From NCBI RefSeq assembly GCF_036246005.1, contig NZ_CP109171.1, positions 2,096,001-2,160,000 on the forward strand: a stretch of DNA of 64,000 nucleotides. The letters are read 5' to 3'. Positions 8,411 to 17,169 of the stretch are shown piece after piece. The stretch is from Streptomyces sp. NBC_01723 (GTDB taxonomy: Bacteria; Actinomycetota; Actinomycetes; Streptomycetales; Streptomycetaceae). Both the position numbers and the translations under genes were made by a program. The notes below the pieces were generated by a model. That model ran no database searches. It was not told the origin of the DNA and saw only the letters and a program-made list of their open reading frames with translations. Numbering within the stretch: the first letter of the stretch is position 1; each line of letters starts with the position of its first letter.

Positions 8411-8851
8411 TTACTTCGCCGGTGTTTCGACTCGCTTCTTCAAGCCCGCCAGCGCGCGGTCGATGATGACCTTCTCGGCCTTGCGCTTGATCATGCCCAG
8501 CATCGGGATCTTGACGTCGACGGTGAGCCGGTAGGTGACCTCCGTGCCCGTGCCCGCCGGGCGGAGCAGGTAGGAGCCGTCGAGTGAGCGCAGCATCTGC
8601 GACTTCACCAGCGTCCAGGACACCTCGTGCTCGCCGGTCCAGGTGTACGCCAGCGTCTGGTCGTCCTTGATCGCACCGGCGTCCATGACCAGCCGGACCT
8701 GTTCGGCGCGCCCCTGGGCGTCGCTGGCGAGGACCTCGGCCTCCTTCACCTCGCCGGTCCAGTCCGGGTAGCGGGCGAAGTCCGCGATCACCGACATGAC
8801 GTCGGCGGGTGCCGCCTCGATGGTGATGCTCGAGCTGGTGTGTTCCGCCAT
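8411..8851 (-). CDS. SRPBCC (START/polyketide-cyclase fold) family protein
   Basis: A 146-residue protein with the SRPBCC ligand-binding fold. The start SITIEAAPADVMSVIADFA and ARYPDWTGEVKEAEVL are typical of the PF03364/PF10604 group, as are LDGSYLLRPAGTGTEVTYRL and the C-terminal long helix IIDRALAGLKKRVE. There is no signal peptide. Such proteins bind hydrophobic ligands; Streptomyces has many of unknown role. It lies 83 bp upstream of the ArsA-like gene in the same direction. Confidence 0.88.
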   Translation of the reverse strand: MAEHTSSSITIEAAPADVMSVIADFARYPDWTGEVKEAEVLASDAQGRAEQVRLVMDAGAIKDDQTLAYTWTGEHEVSWTLVKSQMLRSLDGSYLLRPAGTGTEVTYRLTVDVKIPMLGMIKRKAEKVIIDRALAGLKKRVETPAK

Positions 8852-9008
8852 CGCCGTGGCTCCTCCGGATGCGGGCCGGTACAGGTGTCGTCGTGAGTCG
8901 TCTTGCGGTCCCGTGCGCCCGTGGCGCGCACGTGTGTGCCGCGTGAAGGCTATCGCGCACGGACGCCGCGACGGTCACCACCTGCCTGTGCGGCCCCGGT
9001 CGGAAAAA

Positions 9009-9806
9009 TCACCACTCCAGCACCCACGGCCGCCCGGTCGACGCGAAGTGGCCCACGTTCACGCACTCGGTGGCGCCGATGCGCATGCGACGGGCCAGCG
9101 GCTGGTGCACGTGCCCGAACAGCGCGTACCGGGGCCGGGTCCGCCGGATCGCGTCCAGCAGCGCCCGGCTGCCTCGTTCGAACCGCCGCGCCACCGTGTC
9201 GTAGACCAGGTCCGGCACCTGCGGCGGGATGTGGGTGCACAGCACGTCCACCTCTCCGACGGCCTCGATCTTCGCGGCGTACTCCTCGTCGCTGATCTCG
9301 TACGGCGTGCGCATCGGGCTGCGCAGGCCGCCGCCGACGAAGCCGAAGACCCGGCCGCCGATCTCCACCCGCTCCCCGTCGAGCACGGTCGTGCCGGGGC
9401 GGGCGTACTCGGGCCACAGCGGCGGCACGTCGACGTTGCCGTAGGTGGCGTACGTCGGGGTGGGGAAGGCGGCGAACAGCTCGGCGTACTGCTTGCGCAC
9501 CGCCCCCTCGATCAGCTTCGACCGGTCCTCGCCGACGCCCGCCCACAACCCCGCCCCGAACTCCCGCGCCTCGGCGAAGCGGCGGGCGGTGCGCAGCTCG
9601 ACGATGCGGTCGGCGTTCGCGACGCCGAACAGTTCGGGGAAGATGCCGCGCGAGTGGTCGGCGTAGTCGAGGAAGAGGACCAGGTCGCCGAGGCAGATCA
9701 GGGCGTCGGCGCCCTCGCCGGCCCTGGCCAGGTCGCGGGCGTTGCCGTGCACGTCGCTGACCACGTGGACGCGCGTGCTCGTGTTACGGGCCGGTGTGGG
9801 TGCCAT
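9009..9806 (-). CDS. Calcineurin-like metallophosphoesterase
   Basis: A 265-residue dimetal phosphoesterase. All five metal and catalytic blocks are present: VSDVHGN (about 16-22), LGDLVLFLD (about 39-47), YGNVDVPP (about 122-129), CTHIPPQ (about 190-196) and FGHVHQP (about 231-237). I used the ATG at 9806. A TTG three codons earlier at 9815 is possible, and neither has a clear ribosome site, so translation may be leaderless. The substrate could be a cyclic nucleotide, a nucleic-acid end or a phosphoprotein. Confidence 0.9.
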   Translation of the reverse strand: MAPTPARNTSTRVHVVSDVHGNARDLARAGEGADALICLGDLVLFLDYADHSRGIFPELFGVANADRIVELRTARRFAEAREFGAGLWAGVGEDRSKLIEGAVRKQYAELFAAFPTPTYATYGNVDVPPLWPEYARPGTTVLDGERVEIGGRVFGFVGGGLRSPMRTPYEISDEEYAAKIEAVGEVDVLCTHIPPQVPDLVYDTVARRFERGSRALLDAIRRTRPRYALFGHVHQPLARRMRIGATECVNVGHFASTGRPWVLEW

Positions 9807-9964
9807 GGCGATCAAGCGTAAGCAGCGCGCGCCTCTTGTGAACAGTGGCGGTCGGACCTGCGGTTACTGGCTGGTCGGTTGATCCGTCGACTACTGTGCG
9901 CAAAGGAAACCCCATCCGTGTGACGCGTCGAACATCTCGCGGGGACCCCCTGTCGGAGAACGCA

Positions 9965-9976
9965 TACCGGCGGGTA
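9965..9976. promoter_or_regulatory. Candidate repressor operator upstream of the acyl-CoA ligase gene
   Basis: TACCGGCGGGTA contains inverted TACC/GGTA half sites within ATACCGGCGGGTAACG. It lies about 124-135 bp upstream of the acyl-CoA ligase start in a 293-bp gap between divergent genes. TACC/GGTA palindromes are common operators of TetR-family regulators of lipid metabolism. This is inference from pattern and context only. Confidence 0.4.
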
Positions 9977-10099
9977 ACGTCCGGGCAGTCCAGTCGTGCT
10001 CAGGATTTCAACCACCTCCCGAGCACCAGCCCGAGCCTTGGACCGCACCGTCGCATCACACAGTGTCGTGGCGCCGGCGCCCTATGAGGAGCAGCAGTC

Positions 10100-11896
10100 T
10101 TGCGCGAGTTCAGCCTTCCGGCCTTGTACGAGGTCCCCGCGGACGGAAACCTGACCGACATCGTCCGCAGAAACGCCGCGCAGCATCCGGACGTCGCCGT
10201 CATCTCCCGCAAGGCGGCAGGCGCCTGGCAGGACGTGACGGCCCGCGAGTTCCTCGCCGAGGTGCACTCCGCCGCCAAGGGCCTGATCGCGTCCGGTGTC
10301 CAGCCGGGCGACCGGGTCGGCCTCATGTCCCGCACCCGCTACGAGTGGACGCTGCTGGACTTCGCCATCTGGAGCGCGGGCGCGATCACCGTGCCGGTGT
10401 ACGAAACCAGCTCGCCGGAGCAGGTGCGGTGGATCCTCAGCGACTCGGGGGCCACCGCCTGCGTCGTGGAGTCGGCCGGGCACTCCGCCGTCGTCGATTC
10501 GGTGCGCGAGGCGCTGCCCGCCCTCAAGAACCTCTGGCAGATCGACGCCGGCGCCGTTGAGGAACTGGGCCGCCTCGGCCAGGACGTCACCGACCGCGCC
10601 GTCGAGGAGCGCGGCTCGATCGCGAAGGCGGACGACCCCGCGACCATCGTCTACACCTCCGGCACCACCGGCCGCCCCAAGGGCTGCGTCCTCACCCACC
10701 GCAGCTTCTTCGCCGAGTGCGGGAACGTGGTCGAGCGCCTGCGACCCCTGTTCCGCACCGGTGAGTGCTCCGTCCTCCTCTTCCTGCCCCTCGCGCACGT
10801 CTTCGGGCGGCTGGTGCAGGTCGCGCCGATGATCGCGCCGATCAAGCTGGGCTGCGTCCCCGACATCAAGAACCTCACCGACGAGCTGGCCGCCTTCCGG
10901 CCGACGCTGATCCTCGGTGTGCCGCGCGTCTTCGAGAAGGTCTACAACTCGGCGCGCGCCAAGGCGCAGGCCGACGGCAAGGGCAAGATCTTCGACAAGG
11001 CGGCGGACACCGCCATCGCGTACAGCAGGGCGCTGGACACGCCGTCGGGTCCGTCCGTCGGCCTGAAGATCAAGCACAAGGTCTTCGACCGGCTCGTCTA
11101 CGGCAAGCTGCGCACGGTCCTCGGCGGACGCGGCGAGTACGCCATCTCCGGCGGCGCCCCGCTCGGCGAGCGGCTCGGCCACTTCTTCCGCGGCATCGGC
11201 TTCACGGTCCTGGAGGGCTACGGCCTGACCGAGTCCTGCGCCGCCACCGCCTTCAACCCCTGGGACCGGCAGAAGATCGGCACGGTCGGTCAGCCGCTGC
11301 CGGGCTCCGTGGTGCGCATCGCGGACGACGGCGAGGTGCTGCTGCACGGCGAGCACCTGTTCAAGGAGTACTGGAACAACCCGGGCGCGACCGCCGAGGC
11401 GCTGGCCGACGGCTGGTTCCACACCGGTGACATCGGCACCCTCGACGAGGACGGGTATCTGCGGATCACCGGCCGCAAGAAGGAGATCATCGTCACCGCC
11501 GGCGGCAAGAACGTCGCCCCGGCCGTGATCGAGGACCGCATCCGCGCGCACGCGCTGGTCGCGGAGTGCATGGTGGTCGGCGACGGGCGGCCCTTCGTGG
11601 GTGCGCTGGTCACCCTCGACGAGGAGTTCCTCGGACGGTGGTGCGCGGAGCACGGCAAGCCGGCCGGCTCCACGGCGGCGTCGCTGCGGGACGACGCGGA
11701 GCTGCTCGCCGAGATCCAGTCGGCGATCGACGACGGGAACTCGGCGGTCTCCAAGGCGGAGTCGGTGCGGAGGTTCCGGGTGCTGGGGGCTCAGTTCACC
11801 GAGGACTCCGGGCACTTGACGCCGTCGTTGAAGCTGAAGCGGAATGTCGTTGCCAAGGATTACGCGGGGGAGATCGAGGCGATTTACGCCAAGTAG
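10100..11896 (+). CDS. Long-chain fatty-acyl-CoA ligase (FACS-type AMP-dependent synthetase)
   Basis: A 598-residue adenylate-forming enzyme that activates fatty acids to acyl-CoA via acyl-AMP. The P-loop signature is VYTSGTTGRPKGCVLTH (residues 184-200). GYGLTESCAATAFN (about 374-387) is the A5 motif; WFHTGDIG and GRKKEIIVTAGGKNV (about 455-470) are the A7/A8 hinge and Lys region. The start is a TTG at 10100 with GAGGAGC upstream; the alignment-typical N-terminus MREFSLPALYEVP supports it. It is monocistronic between a divergent phosphoesterase and a convergent mannosyltransferase. Chain-length preference is not visible. Confidence 0.94.
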   Translation: MREFSLPALYEVPADGNLTDIVRRNAAQHPDVAVISRKAAGAWQDVTAREFLAEVHSAAKGLIASGVQPGDRVGLMSRTRYEWTLLDFAIWSAGAITVPVYETSSPEQVRWILSDSGATACVVESAGHSAVVDSVREALPALKNLWQIDAGAVEELGRLGQDVTDRAVEERGSIAKADDPATIVYTSGTTGRPKGCVLTHRSFFAECGNVVERLRPLFRTGECSVLLFLPLAHVFGRLVQVAPMIAPIKLGCVPDIKNLTDELAAFRPTLILGVPRVFEKVYNSARAKAQADGKGKIFDKAADTAIAYSRALDTPSGPSVGLKIKHKVFDRLVYGKLRTVLGGRGEYAISGGAPLGERLGHFFRGIGFTVLEGYGLTESCAATAFNPWDRQKIGTVGQPLPGSVVRIADDGEVLLHGEHLFKEYWNNPGATAEALADGWFHTGDIGTLDEDGYLRITGRKKEIIVTAGGKNVAPAVIEDRIRAHALVAECMVVGDGRPFVGALVTLDEEFLGRWCAEHGKPAGSTAASLRDDAELLAEIQSAIDDGNSAVSKAESVRRFRVLGAQFTEDSGHLTPSLKLKRNVVAKDYAGEIEAIYAK

Positions 11897-11936
11897 GGGC
11901 GCCTGTGGGGGTGCCGGGTGCGGTTCGTCGGCGGCC

Positions 11937-11990
11937 TTCGGGTCCGTCGGGGCCGGTCGCGCGGTTCCCCGCGCCCCTGAGGGGGCGCGG
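11937..11990. terminator. Type A repeat, copy 2, with terminator-like hairpin
   Basis: A diverged type A repeat ends in the hairpin CCGCGCCCC-TGAG-GGGGCGCGG (11969-11990, 9-bp perfect stem). It sits tail to tail between the acyl-CoA ligase and the mannosyltransferase, so it can end transcription from both sides. There is no T-tract, as is usual for Streptomyces. Confidence 0.65.
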
Positions 11991-12000
11991 TCACCCCGCG

Positions 12001-13143
12001 CTACAGCAGCGCCTTCAGGTGTTCCGCCAGTAGGTCCCAGCGCCACTTCTCCTCGACCCAGGCACGGCCCCGCTCCCCCATGCGGTGGCGGAGTTCGGGG
12101 TCGGCCAGGAGGGTGATGACGCGGTCGGCCGTGTCGTCGTGCGAGTCGCCGCGGACCACCCAGCCCGTCTCGCCGTCGAGTACCGCGTCCGGCGCGCCGC
12201 CGGAGTCGCCGGCGACGACGGGGAGGCCGGTCGCGGAGGCCTCCAGGTAGACGATGCCGAGGCCCTCGACGTCGAGGCCGCCGCGGCGAGTGCGGCAGGG
12301 CATGGCGAAGACGTCGCCGGCGCCGTAGTGCGCGGGCAGCTCGGACCAGGGCACGGCGCCCGTGAAGTGCACGGAGGCGGCGACGCCGGTGTCCTCGGCG
12401 AGGCGGCGCAGGTCCTTCTCGTAGGGGCCGCCGCCGACGATCAGCAGGACGGCGTCCGGTTCGGCCGCGAGGATGCGGGGCATGGCCCGGATCAGGGTGT
12501 CCTGGCCCTTGCGCGGTACCAGGCGTGAGACACACACCACGACGGGGCGCTCGGTCAGCCCGAGGCGGGCGCGGACCTCGTCGCCGCCGCTGCCCGGGTG
12601 GAAGGTCTTCTCGTCGACGCCGGGCGGCAGCTGCGTCATCCGTGCGGCGGCCGCCGGGGTGAGCGCGTCCGCTACGCGTGAGCGCGTGTACTCGCCGAGG
12701 TAGGTGATGGTGTCGGTCGACTCCCCGATACGGCGCAGCAGCTGCCGGGCGGCAGGCAGCTGGGCCCAGCCCGCCTCGTGGCCGTGGGTGGTCGCGACGA
12801 GGCGCTCGGCGCCCGCCCGGCGCAGCGTCGGTGCCATCAGGCCGAGGGGTGCCGCCGCGCCGAACCACACCGACGTGCAGCCGTGCTCGCGGAGCAGTCC
12901 GGCCGCGCGCCTGGTCGCGCCCGGCGTCGGCAGCAGCATCGTCGTACGGTCCCGTACGACGGTGAAGGGCTGCTCGGCGTCGAAGGCGGCGGTGGCCTCG
13001 ACGCCCTCGCGGCTCCGCTTCCAGGTGGAGGCGTAGACGACCAGCCGCTCGGGGTCCAGGCGCAGCGCCATGTTGTGCAGGAAGGCCTGGATGCCGCCCG
13101 GACGGGGCGGGAAGTCGTTCGTCACGATCAAGGTCTTGCGCAC
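12001..13143 (-). CDS. pimB: GT4-family glycosyltransferase, PimB'-like phosphatidylinositol mannosyltransferase
   Basis: A 380-residue GT-B glycosyltransferase. The N-terminal motif TNDFPPRPGGIQAFL (residues 8-22) is that of mycobacterial/corynebacterial PimB' enzymes, which use GDP-mannose to add the second mannose to phosphatidylinositol mannoside at the cytoplasmic face. The donor-site motifs are VSRLVPRKGQDTLI (about 202-215) and EGLGIVYLEASATGLPVV (about 287-304). There are no membrane segments. A GT87 membrane glycosyltransferase lies next to it, divergently, consistent with cell-envelope glycolipid assembly. The exact step is assigned by family resemblance. Confidence 0.82.
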   Translation of the reverse strand: MRKTLIVTNDFPPRPGGIQAFLHNMALRLDPERLVVYASTWKRSREGVEATAAFDAEQPFTVVRDRTTMLLPTPGATRRAAGLLREHGCTSVWFGAAAPLGLMAPTLRRAGAERLVATTHGHEAGWAQLPAARQLLRRIGESTDTITYLGEYTRSRVADALTPAAAARMTQLPPGVDEKTFHPGSGGDEVRARLGLTERPVVVCVSRLVPRKGQDTLIRAMPRILAAEPDAVLLIVGGGPYEKDLRRLAEDTGVAASVHFTGAVPWSELPAHYGAGDVFAMPCRTRRGGLDVEGLGIVYLEASATGLPVVAGDSGGAPDAVLDGETGWVVRGDSHDDTADRVITLLADPELRHRMGERGRAWVEEKWRWDLLAEHLKALL

Positions 13144-13265
13144 GCCGCCGACCCTACCGAACCCTCCGTGCGGGCCGGGGCCCGGCCGCGTCCTGTGGCA
13201 GACGCACAGGTGTCCGGGTCATCATGGCCGCACCGGCAGGGCGGACGCGGACGGGCAGGGAGCAC

Positions 13266-14507
13266 GTGGAGACGAGGGACGAGGGGCGGTCACCGCGGTG
13301 GCTGCTGACGGCCTGGGGCGCCACACGGCTGTTGCTGCTGCTGTTCGTGCTGAAGGTGCTGGTCTTCCCGGGTCCGGACGTCACCAGCGACGTGTCCGTC
13401 ATCTACCGGGGCTGGTGCGAGATCCTGCGCACCGGAACGTTTCCGCTGGACGACGTCACCTGGCAGTACCCGCCGGCGGCGGCCTTCGCGGTCCTCTCCC
13501 CCGGGCTGCTGCCCTTCCTGAAGTACGCCACGGCCTTCTTCGTCCTGGCCTGTGCCGTGGACCTGGCCGTGCTGGCGCTGCTGCGGCACGCGGGCCGGGG
13601 CGCGGGGCGCTCGCCGCGCGGGGCGTGGGTGTGGGTGGTGGGCGTGCCGCTGCTGGGCCCGACGGTGTACGCCCGCTACGACGTGATGGTCACCGCCGTC
13701 GCGGTGGCCGCGCTGCTGGCCGCGGGGCGGCATCCGCGGGTGGCGGGGGCCCTGGCGGCGCTCGGGGCGCTGCTGAAGGTCTGGCCGGCGCTGGTGCTGC
13801 TCGGGATGCGGGGGCGTGGGCCGTGGGTCGCGGCCGCGGTGAGCGGGGCGGGGCTGGCCGCGCTGTTCGTGGTGGCGATGCCGGGGGCGTTCGCGTTCCT
13901 GACGTTCCAGAGTGAGCGGGGCACCGAGGTGGAGTCGCTGGGGGCGCTGGTGTTCCACGTCGCCCGGCACTTCGGCTGGCAGGGCGAGGTGCTGCTGAAC
14001 TACGGCTCGGTGGAGTTCCTCGGCCCGTACGTGGGCGCGGTGAGCACGGTGGCCCTGGTGCTGAGCGCGCTCGGCTTCGGCTGGCTGCTCCTGTGGCGGC
14101 TGCGGGCGGCCCGGTTCGCGGCGCACACGGCGGCGGACGCGGCCTTCGTGGCGGTGCTGGTGTTCACGGTCACGAGCCGGGTGATCAGCCCGCAGTACAT
14201 GGTGTGGCTGGTCGGCCTCGCGGCGGTCTGCCGGTGCTACCGGGCGACCCGGATGCGGGTGCCGGCCACGCTGGTGCTGGCGGCGACCCCGGTGACGGCG
14301 CTGGAGTTCCCGGTCCTGTTCGCCGACGTCGTGGCGAGCACGCCTCTCGGCATCGCGCTCCTGGTCGTCCGCAACGGCCTGCTGGTGGCCGCCGCCCTGA
14401 TCGGGGCCCGTGCCCTGTGGCACGACGCCCGGCGACGCACTCCCGCCGCCCGGAGCGAACGGCTCACCACGACTCGCCCCACGGAGACGCCCGCCATCGC
14501 ACCGTGA
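13266..14507 (+). CDS. GT87-family polyprenol-linked glycosyltransferase, integral membrane
   Basis: A 413-residue multi-pass membrane protein with about 10-11 hydrophobic segments. The first loop carries DVSVIYRGWCEIL and the WQYPPAAAF motif, typical of GT87/DUF2029 alpha-mannosyltransferases that use polyprenyl-phosphate sugars outside the membrane. I chose the GTG at 13266, with CAGGGAG just before it; an in-frame start at 13224 would add 14 residues without a ribosome site. The Arg/Thr/Pro C-terminal tail is cytoplasmic and low complexity. The 3' end is part of a tandem duplication (14497-14671). Confidence 0.82.
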   Translation: METRDEGRSPRWLLTAWGATRLLLLLFVLKVLVFPGPDVTSDVSVIYRGWCEILRTGTFPLDDVTWQYPPAAAFAVLSPGLLPFLKYATAFFVLACAVDLAVLALLRHAGRGAGRSPRGAWVWVVGVPLLGPTVYARYDVMVTAVAVAALLAAGRHPRVAGALAALGALLKVWPALVLLGMRGRGPWVAAAVSGAGLAALFVVAMPGAFAFLTFQSERGTEVESLGALVFHVARHFGWQGEVLLNYGSVEFLGPYVGAVSTVALVLSALGFGWLLLWRLRAARFAAHTAADAAFVAVLVFTVTSRVISPQYMVWLVGLAAVCRCYRATRMRVPATLVLAATPVTALEFPVLFADVVASTPLGIALLVVRNGLLVAAALIGARALWHDARRRTPAARSERLTTTRPTETPAIAP

Positions 14508-14671
14508 CGCCGCGCGGCACCCCCGCTCCGTTGCCCAGCCCCCCGGAGCCAGGGCGCCTCAGCCCAGCTCGACCCGCAGACCTTCCGCCGTCGCACCGTG
14601 ACCCCGCGCGGCGTCCCCCTCCCGCGCCCCGGACCACACCCGCCCCTCCCGGGGGGCCTCAGCCCAGCTCG
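14497..14671. repeat. Degenerate tandem duplication of a tail-to-tail gene junction
   Basis: TCGCACCGTGACGCCGCGC, holding the GT87 stop, occurs at 14497 and again with one change at 14591. GCCTCAGCCCAGCTCG, the complement of the peptidase gene's Glu-Leu-Gly-stop, occurs at 14556 and 14656. The unit is about 94-100 bp and carries the ends of both convergent genes. The copy between the genes is non-coding debris. Confidence 0.7.
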
Positions 14672-15852
14672 CTCCGCACGTACTCCCGCCAGCGTGCCGT
14701 GAAGTCCTCGGGTGTCGTCCCGAGGGTCTCCTTCATCGCCGCCTCCACCGCGCCCGCGCGCTCGTCGTGGGTGCCCACGGCGCGGTAGAACGCGTCCAAG
14801 CGGTCCTCGCCCCACTGATCGGCGATCATGCGGCAGGCCAGCCAGCCGCCCTCGTAGGCGCGGGCCAGCTCGTCGGCGTCGGCGGTGAAGCCGAAGTCCT
14901 CGTCCGTCGGCAGTGCGCCGGGCACCCGGCCCTCGGACACCTCGCCGCGCAGCTCGGGAGCGGCCTCCTCGGGGTCGCGGTCGCTGCCGCGGTAGCCGAC
15001 CCAGTCGGCGTAGCCCTCGGAGAGCCACAGCGGGGTGGCGGCGGTGGTGTCGGCGCGGGTGGCGACGTGGGTGGTCTCGTGGGTGAGCACGACCTGCTTG
15101 CCGAGGCTGCCGAGCAGCCCGTACGCGTCGGGATTGACGATGATCCGGTCCGCCGGGGCGTGCTCCCGGCCGCCCGTCTCCCCCGTGGTGACCGCGGCGA
15201 TGCCCCGGTAGGACGAGGCGGGCGAGCCCAGCAGGCCCGCCATGCCCTCCACGGACCGGGGGACGAGCACGACGACCCGGCGGGCCCAGTCGCCGTCCCA
15301 GGCGTCGGAGACGGCGGGCACCGCCCGGTCGGCGAGCCCGGCGAAGGCGCGCAGGGCGCCGGTGGACTGCCCGACGCCGAGCACCAGGCTGTGCGTGCCG
15401 CGCACCACCCGGACCGTGCCCTGGTCCCAGGGCTGCTGGCCGGACTCCTCGGCGGGCCGCTCGGAGTCGACGGCCCACTCCCCGTCCGCACCGTCCCGGC
15501 TCAGCGCGACGGTGCGGTTCGCGGTGACGGCTCCCCGGTCGTAGCCGTCGACGCGGTAGCGCAGCTCGACCTCGGCGGTGGCGGTGTCGCCGCCGCGGTC
15601 CACGTCGGTCACCCGGTACGACCAGTCGGCCAGCGGAATCGCGCTCAGGTTGCCGAAGCCCGTCCCGGTGCCCGTACGGGCGTAGGCGGCCCGGTCGTGG
15701 CCGAGGACGGCCGCCGCGCGCCGGTCCAGCACCTTCTGCACCTCGGCCCGCACCGGGTCGGCGGTGCCCCTGCCGCCGCAGGCCACGAGGGCGACCAGCA
15801 GCAGGCACAGCGCCACCACCGAGGAACCCGACACCCGCGATCGACCAGCCAC
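14659..15852 (-). CDS. Secreted lipoprotein with gluzincin-like metallopeptidase motif
   Basis: A 397-residue predicted lipoprotein with signal peptide and lipobox (LLLVALVAC, Cys25). The N-terminal half (30-150) looks like an NTF2-like domain with conserved WSYRVTDVD and TATAEVELRYRVDGYDR. The C-terminal half has VVLTHETTHVATR (HExxH as HETTH, about 257) and WLSEGYADWVGY (about 279), the Glu motif of gluzincin peptidases. This suggests an extracytoplasmic zinc peptidase, though it matches no named family I can place. It converges on the GT87 gene. Activity is inferred from two motifs only. Confidence 0.72.
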   Translation of the reverse strand: MAGRSRVSGSSVVALCLLLVALVACGGRGTADPVRAEVQKVLDRRAAAVLGHDRAAYARTGTGTGFGNLSAIPLADWSYRVTDVDRGGDTATAEVELRYRVDGYDRGAVTANRTVALSRDGADGEWAVDSERPAEESGQQPWDQGTVRVVRGTHSLVLGVGQSTGALRAFAGLADRAVPAVSDAWDGDWARRVVVLVPRSVEGMAGLLGSPASSYRGIAAVTTGETGGREHAPADRIIVNPDAYGLLGSLGKQVVLTHETTHVATRADTTAATPLWLSEGYADWVGYRGSDRDPEEAAPELRGEVSEGRVPGALPTDEDFGFTADADELARAYEGGWLACRMIADQWGEDRLDAFYRAVGTHDERAGAVEAAMKETLGTTPEDFTARWREYVRSELG

Positions 15853-15922
15853 CTTCCCGATCGTACGGGCGCGTGGCGGTACGGGTGACAGGGCGGCGTT
15901 CCGGATCCGGTGCCGCGGCGGG

Positions 15923-16957
15923 TCAGACCCGGGTGATCGAGGAGACCGGCATCATGCCGACCGGGTCGTAGCGCACCGGCGCACCGGGGTAGGGCGCGTG
16001 GATCACCTGGCCGTTTCCGGCGTACATGCCGATGTGGCTGGCGTCGTCGCGGTAGGCGACGAGGTCGCCGGGCCGGGCCTCGGAGAGGGAGACCCGCTGC
16101 CCGCTGCCGGACTGCGCCTGCGAGGTGCGCGGCAGGCCGACCCCGGCCTGGGCGTACGCCCACTGGGTCAGGCCGGAGCAGTCGAAGCCGGAGGGGCCGT
16201 TGGCGCCCCACACGTACGGCTTGCCGAGGGCGGCGCGGGCGGCGGCGAACGCGGCGCCCGCGCGGCCGGAGGCGGGGCCCCCGGCGCCGGTGAGGGCGGT
16301 CAGGTCCGCGCGACCGGAGCGGGACCCGCGCTCGTAGCCCGCGCGTTCGCCGTCCGGGAGGGAGTTGACCAGCGCGCGCGCCTTGGCGAGCTTGCGTTCC
16401 ACGGTCTTCTTGTGCGCGGCGACGGCCTTGCGGCCCTTCTCCAGCTCGGAGAGCTTGTCGGCGGCCTCGGCGCGGTCCTGGGCGAGGTCGCGCATGGCCT
16501 GCTGGAGTTCCCGCAGCTCGCCCGCGTGGCGGATGGAGATCCGGTCGAGGACGGAGGCCCGCTCCAGGTATTCGTCCGGGTTCGCGGAGAGCAGCAGGGC
16601 CAGCGAGGGGTCGATGCCGCCTGAGCGGTACTGGGCGCCGGCCAGTGAACCGAGCGCGTCGCGCATGGAGTTGATCCGCTCCTGCTGCCGGGCGATCGAG
16701 TCCTGCGCGGTGCCGACCTCCTTCTGCAGGGCGTCGGTGCGCGCGTCGGCCTTGTTGTAGGCCTCGGTCGCCTGCTCCGCCTCGGTGTGCAGGCGGTCCA
16801 CCTCCGCTCGCCGGTCGTCCTGCGGGGCGGCCGGGGCCGCGGGCGCGGCGGTGGCCGGTACGGCGCCCAGGACTGCGGCGGCGACGGAGAGCAGGCCGAC
16901 GGCGGCGGCGGAGCCGCGGTCGAACCCGGACGGTGCAAGGCGGCGATGGGACCCCAC
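15923..16957 (-). CDS. Secreted NlpC/P60 peptidoglycan hydrolase (RipA-like)
   Basis: A 344-residue wall hydrolase. I used the GTG at 16957, preceded by AAGGAG; it yields a start like that of the neighbouring paralogue (GSHRR versus ASHRR). Signal peptide about 1-38 (ending ATAA). A long coiled coil spans about 40-220 (DRLHTEAEQATEAYNKADAR, KLSELEKGRKAVAAHKK). The NlpC/P60 domain is at 232-344, with catalytic Cys in GFDCSGLTQW, His in ASHIGMYAGNG and third polar residue in VIHAPYP. It should cleave D-Glu-meso/LL-DAP bonds in stem peptides outside the cell. A paralogue lies 212 bp upstream. Confidence 0.92.
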   Translation of the reverse strand: MGSHRRLAPSGFDRGSAAAVGLLSVAAAVLGAVPATAAPAAPAAPQDDRRAEVDRLHTEAEQATEAYNKADARTDALQKEVGTAQDSIARQQERINSMRDALGSLAGAQYRSGGIDPSLALLLSANPDEYLERASVLDRISIRHAGELRELQQAMRDLAQDRAEAADKLSELEKGRKAVAAHKKTVERKLAKARALVNSLPDGERAGYERGSRSGRADLTALTGAGGPASGRAGAAFAAARAALGKPYVWGANGPSGFDCSGLTQWAYAQAGVGLPRTSQAQSGSGQRVSLSEARPGDLVAYRDDASHIGMYAGNGQVIHAPYPGAPVRYDPVGMMPVSSITRV

Positions 16958-17057
16958 GGGAAGCCGCACTCCTTCCGCTGGCGGACGGGGAAACGCGGCA
17001 GACAGTAACCCCGTGACGGGGTACCGGCCAACGACCTCCGGGCGCCGCGCACGGCGG

Positions 17058-17091
17058 CGCCCCGCCGCTGACGCAGGTCACCGGCGGGGCG
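17058..17091. terminator. Strong GC hairpin between the two NlpC/P60 genes
   Basis: CGCCCCGCCG pairs with CGGCGGGGCG across CTGACGCAGGTCAC, whose TGAC/GTCA also pair: a 10+4-bp stem. It lies 3' of the upstream paralogue (17170-18210) and 5' of the downstream one, so the two genes are probably separate transcripts. Confidence 0.6.
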
Positions 17092-17169
17092 GGGGTCCAC
17101 AGGCCGTGCCGTGATTCGCCCGAACGGGCGGCATGGCGAGGGCGGTTCAGGGGTGGCGCGTGCTCCGGG

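Noticed and set aside
10082..12868. A 928-codon minus-strand frame across the acyl-CoA ligase and mannosyltransferase
   Set aside because: It reads antisense to one and out of frame to the other, both with clear motifs. It has no ribosome site or family resemblance.
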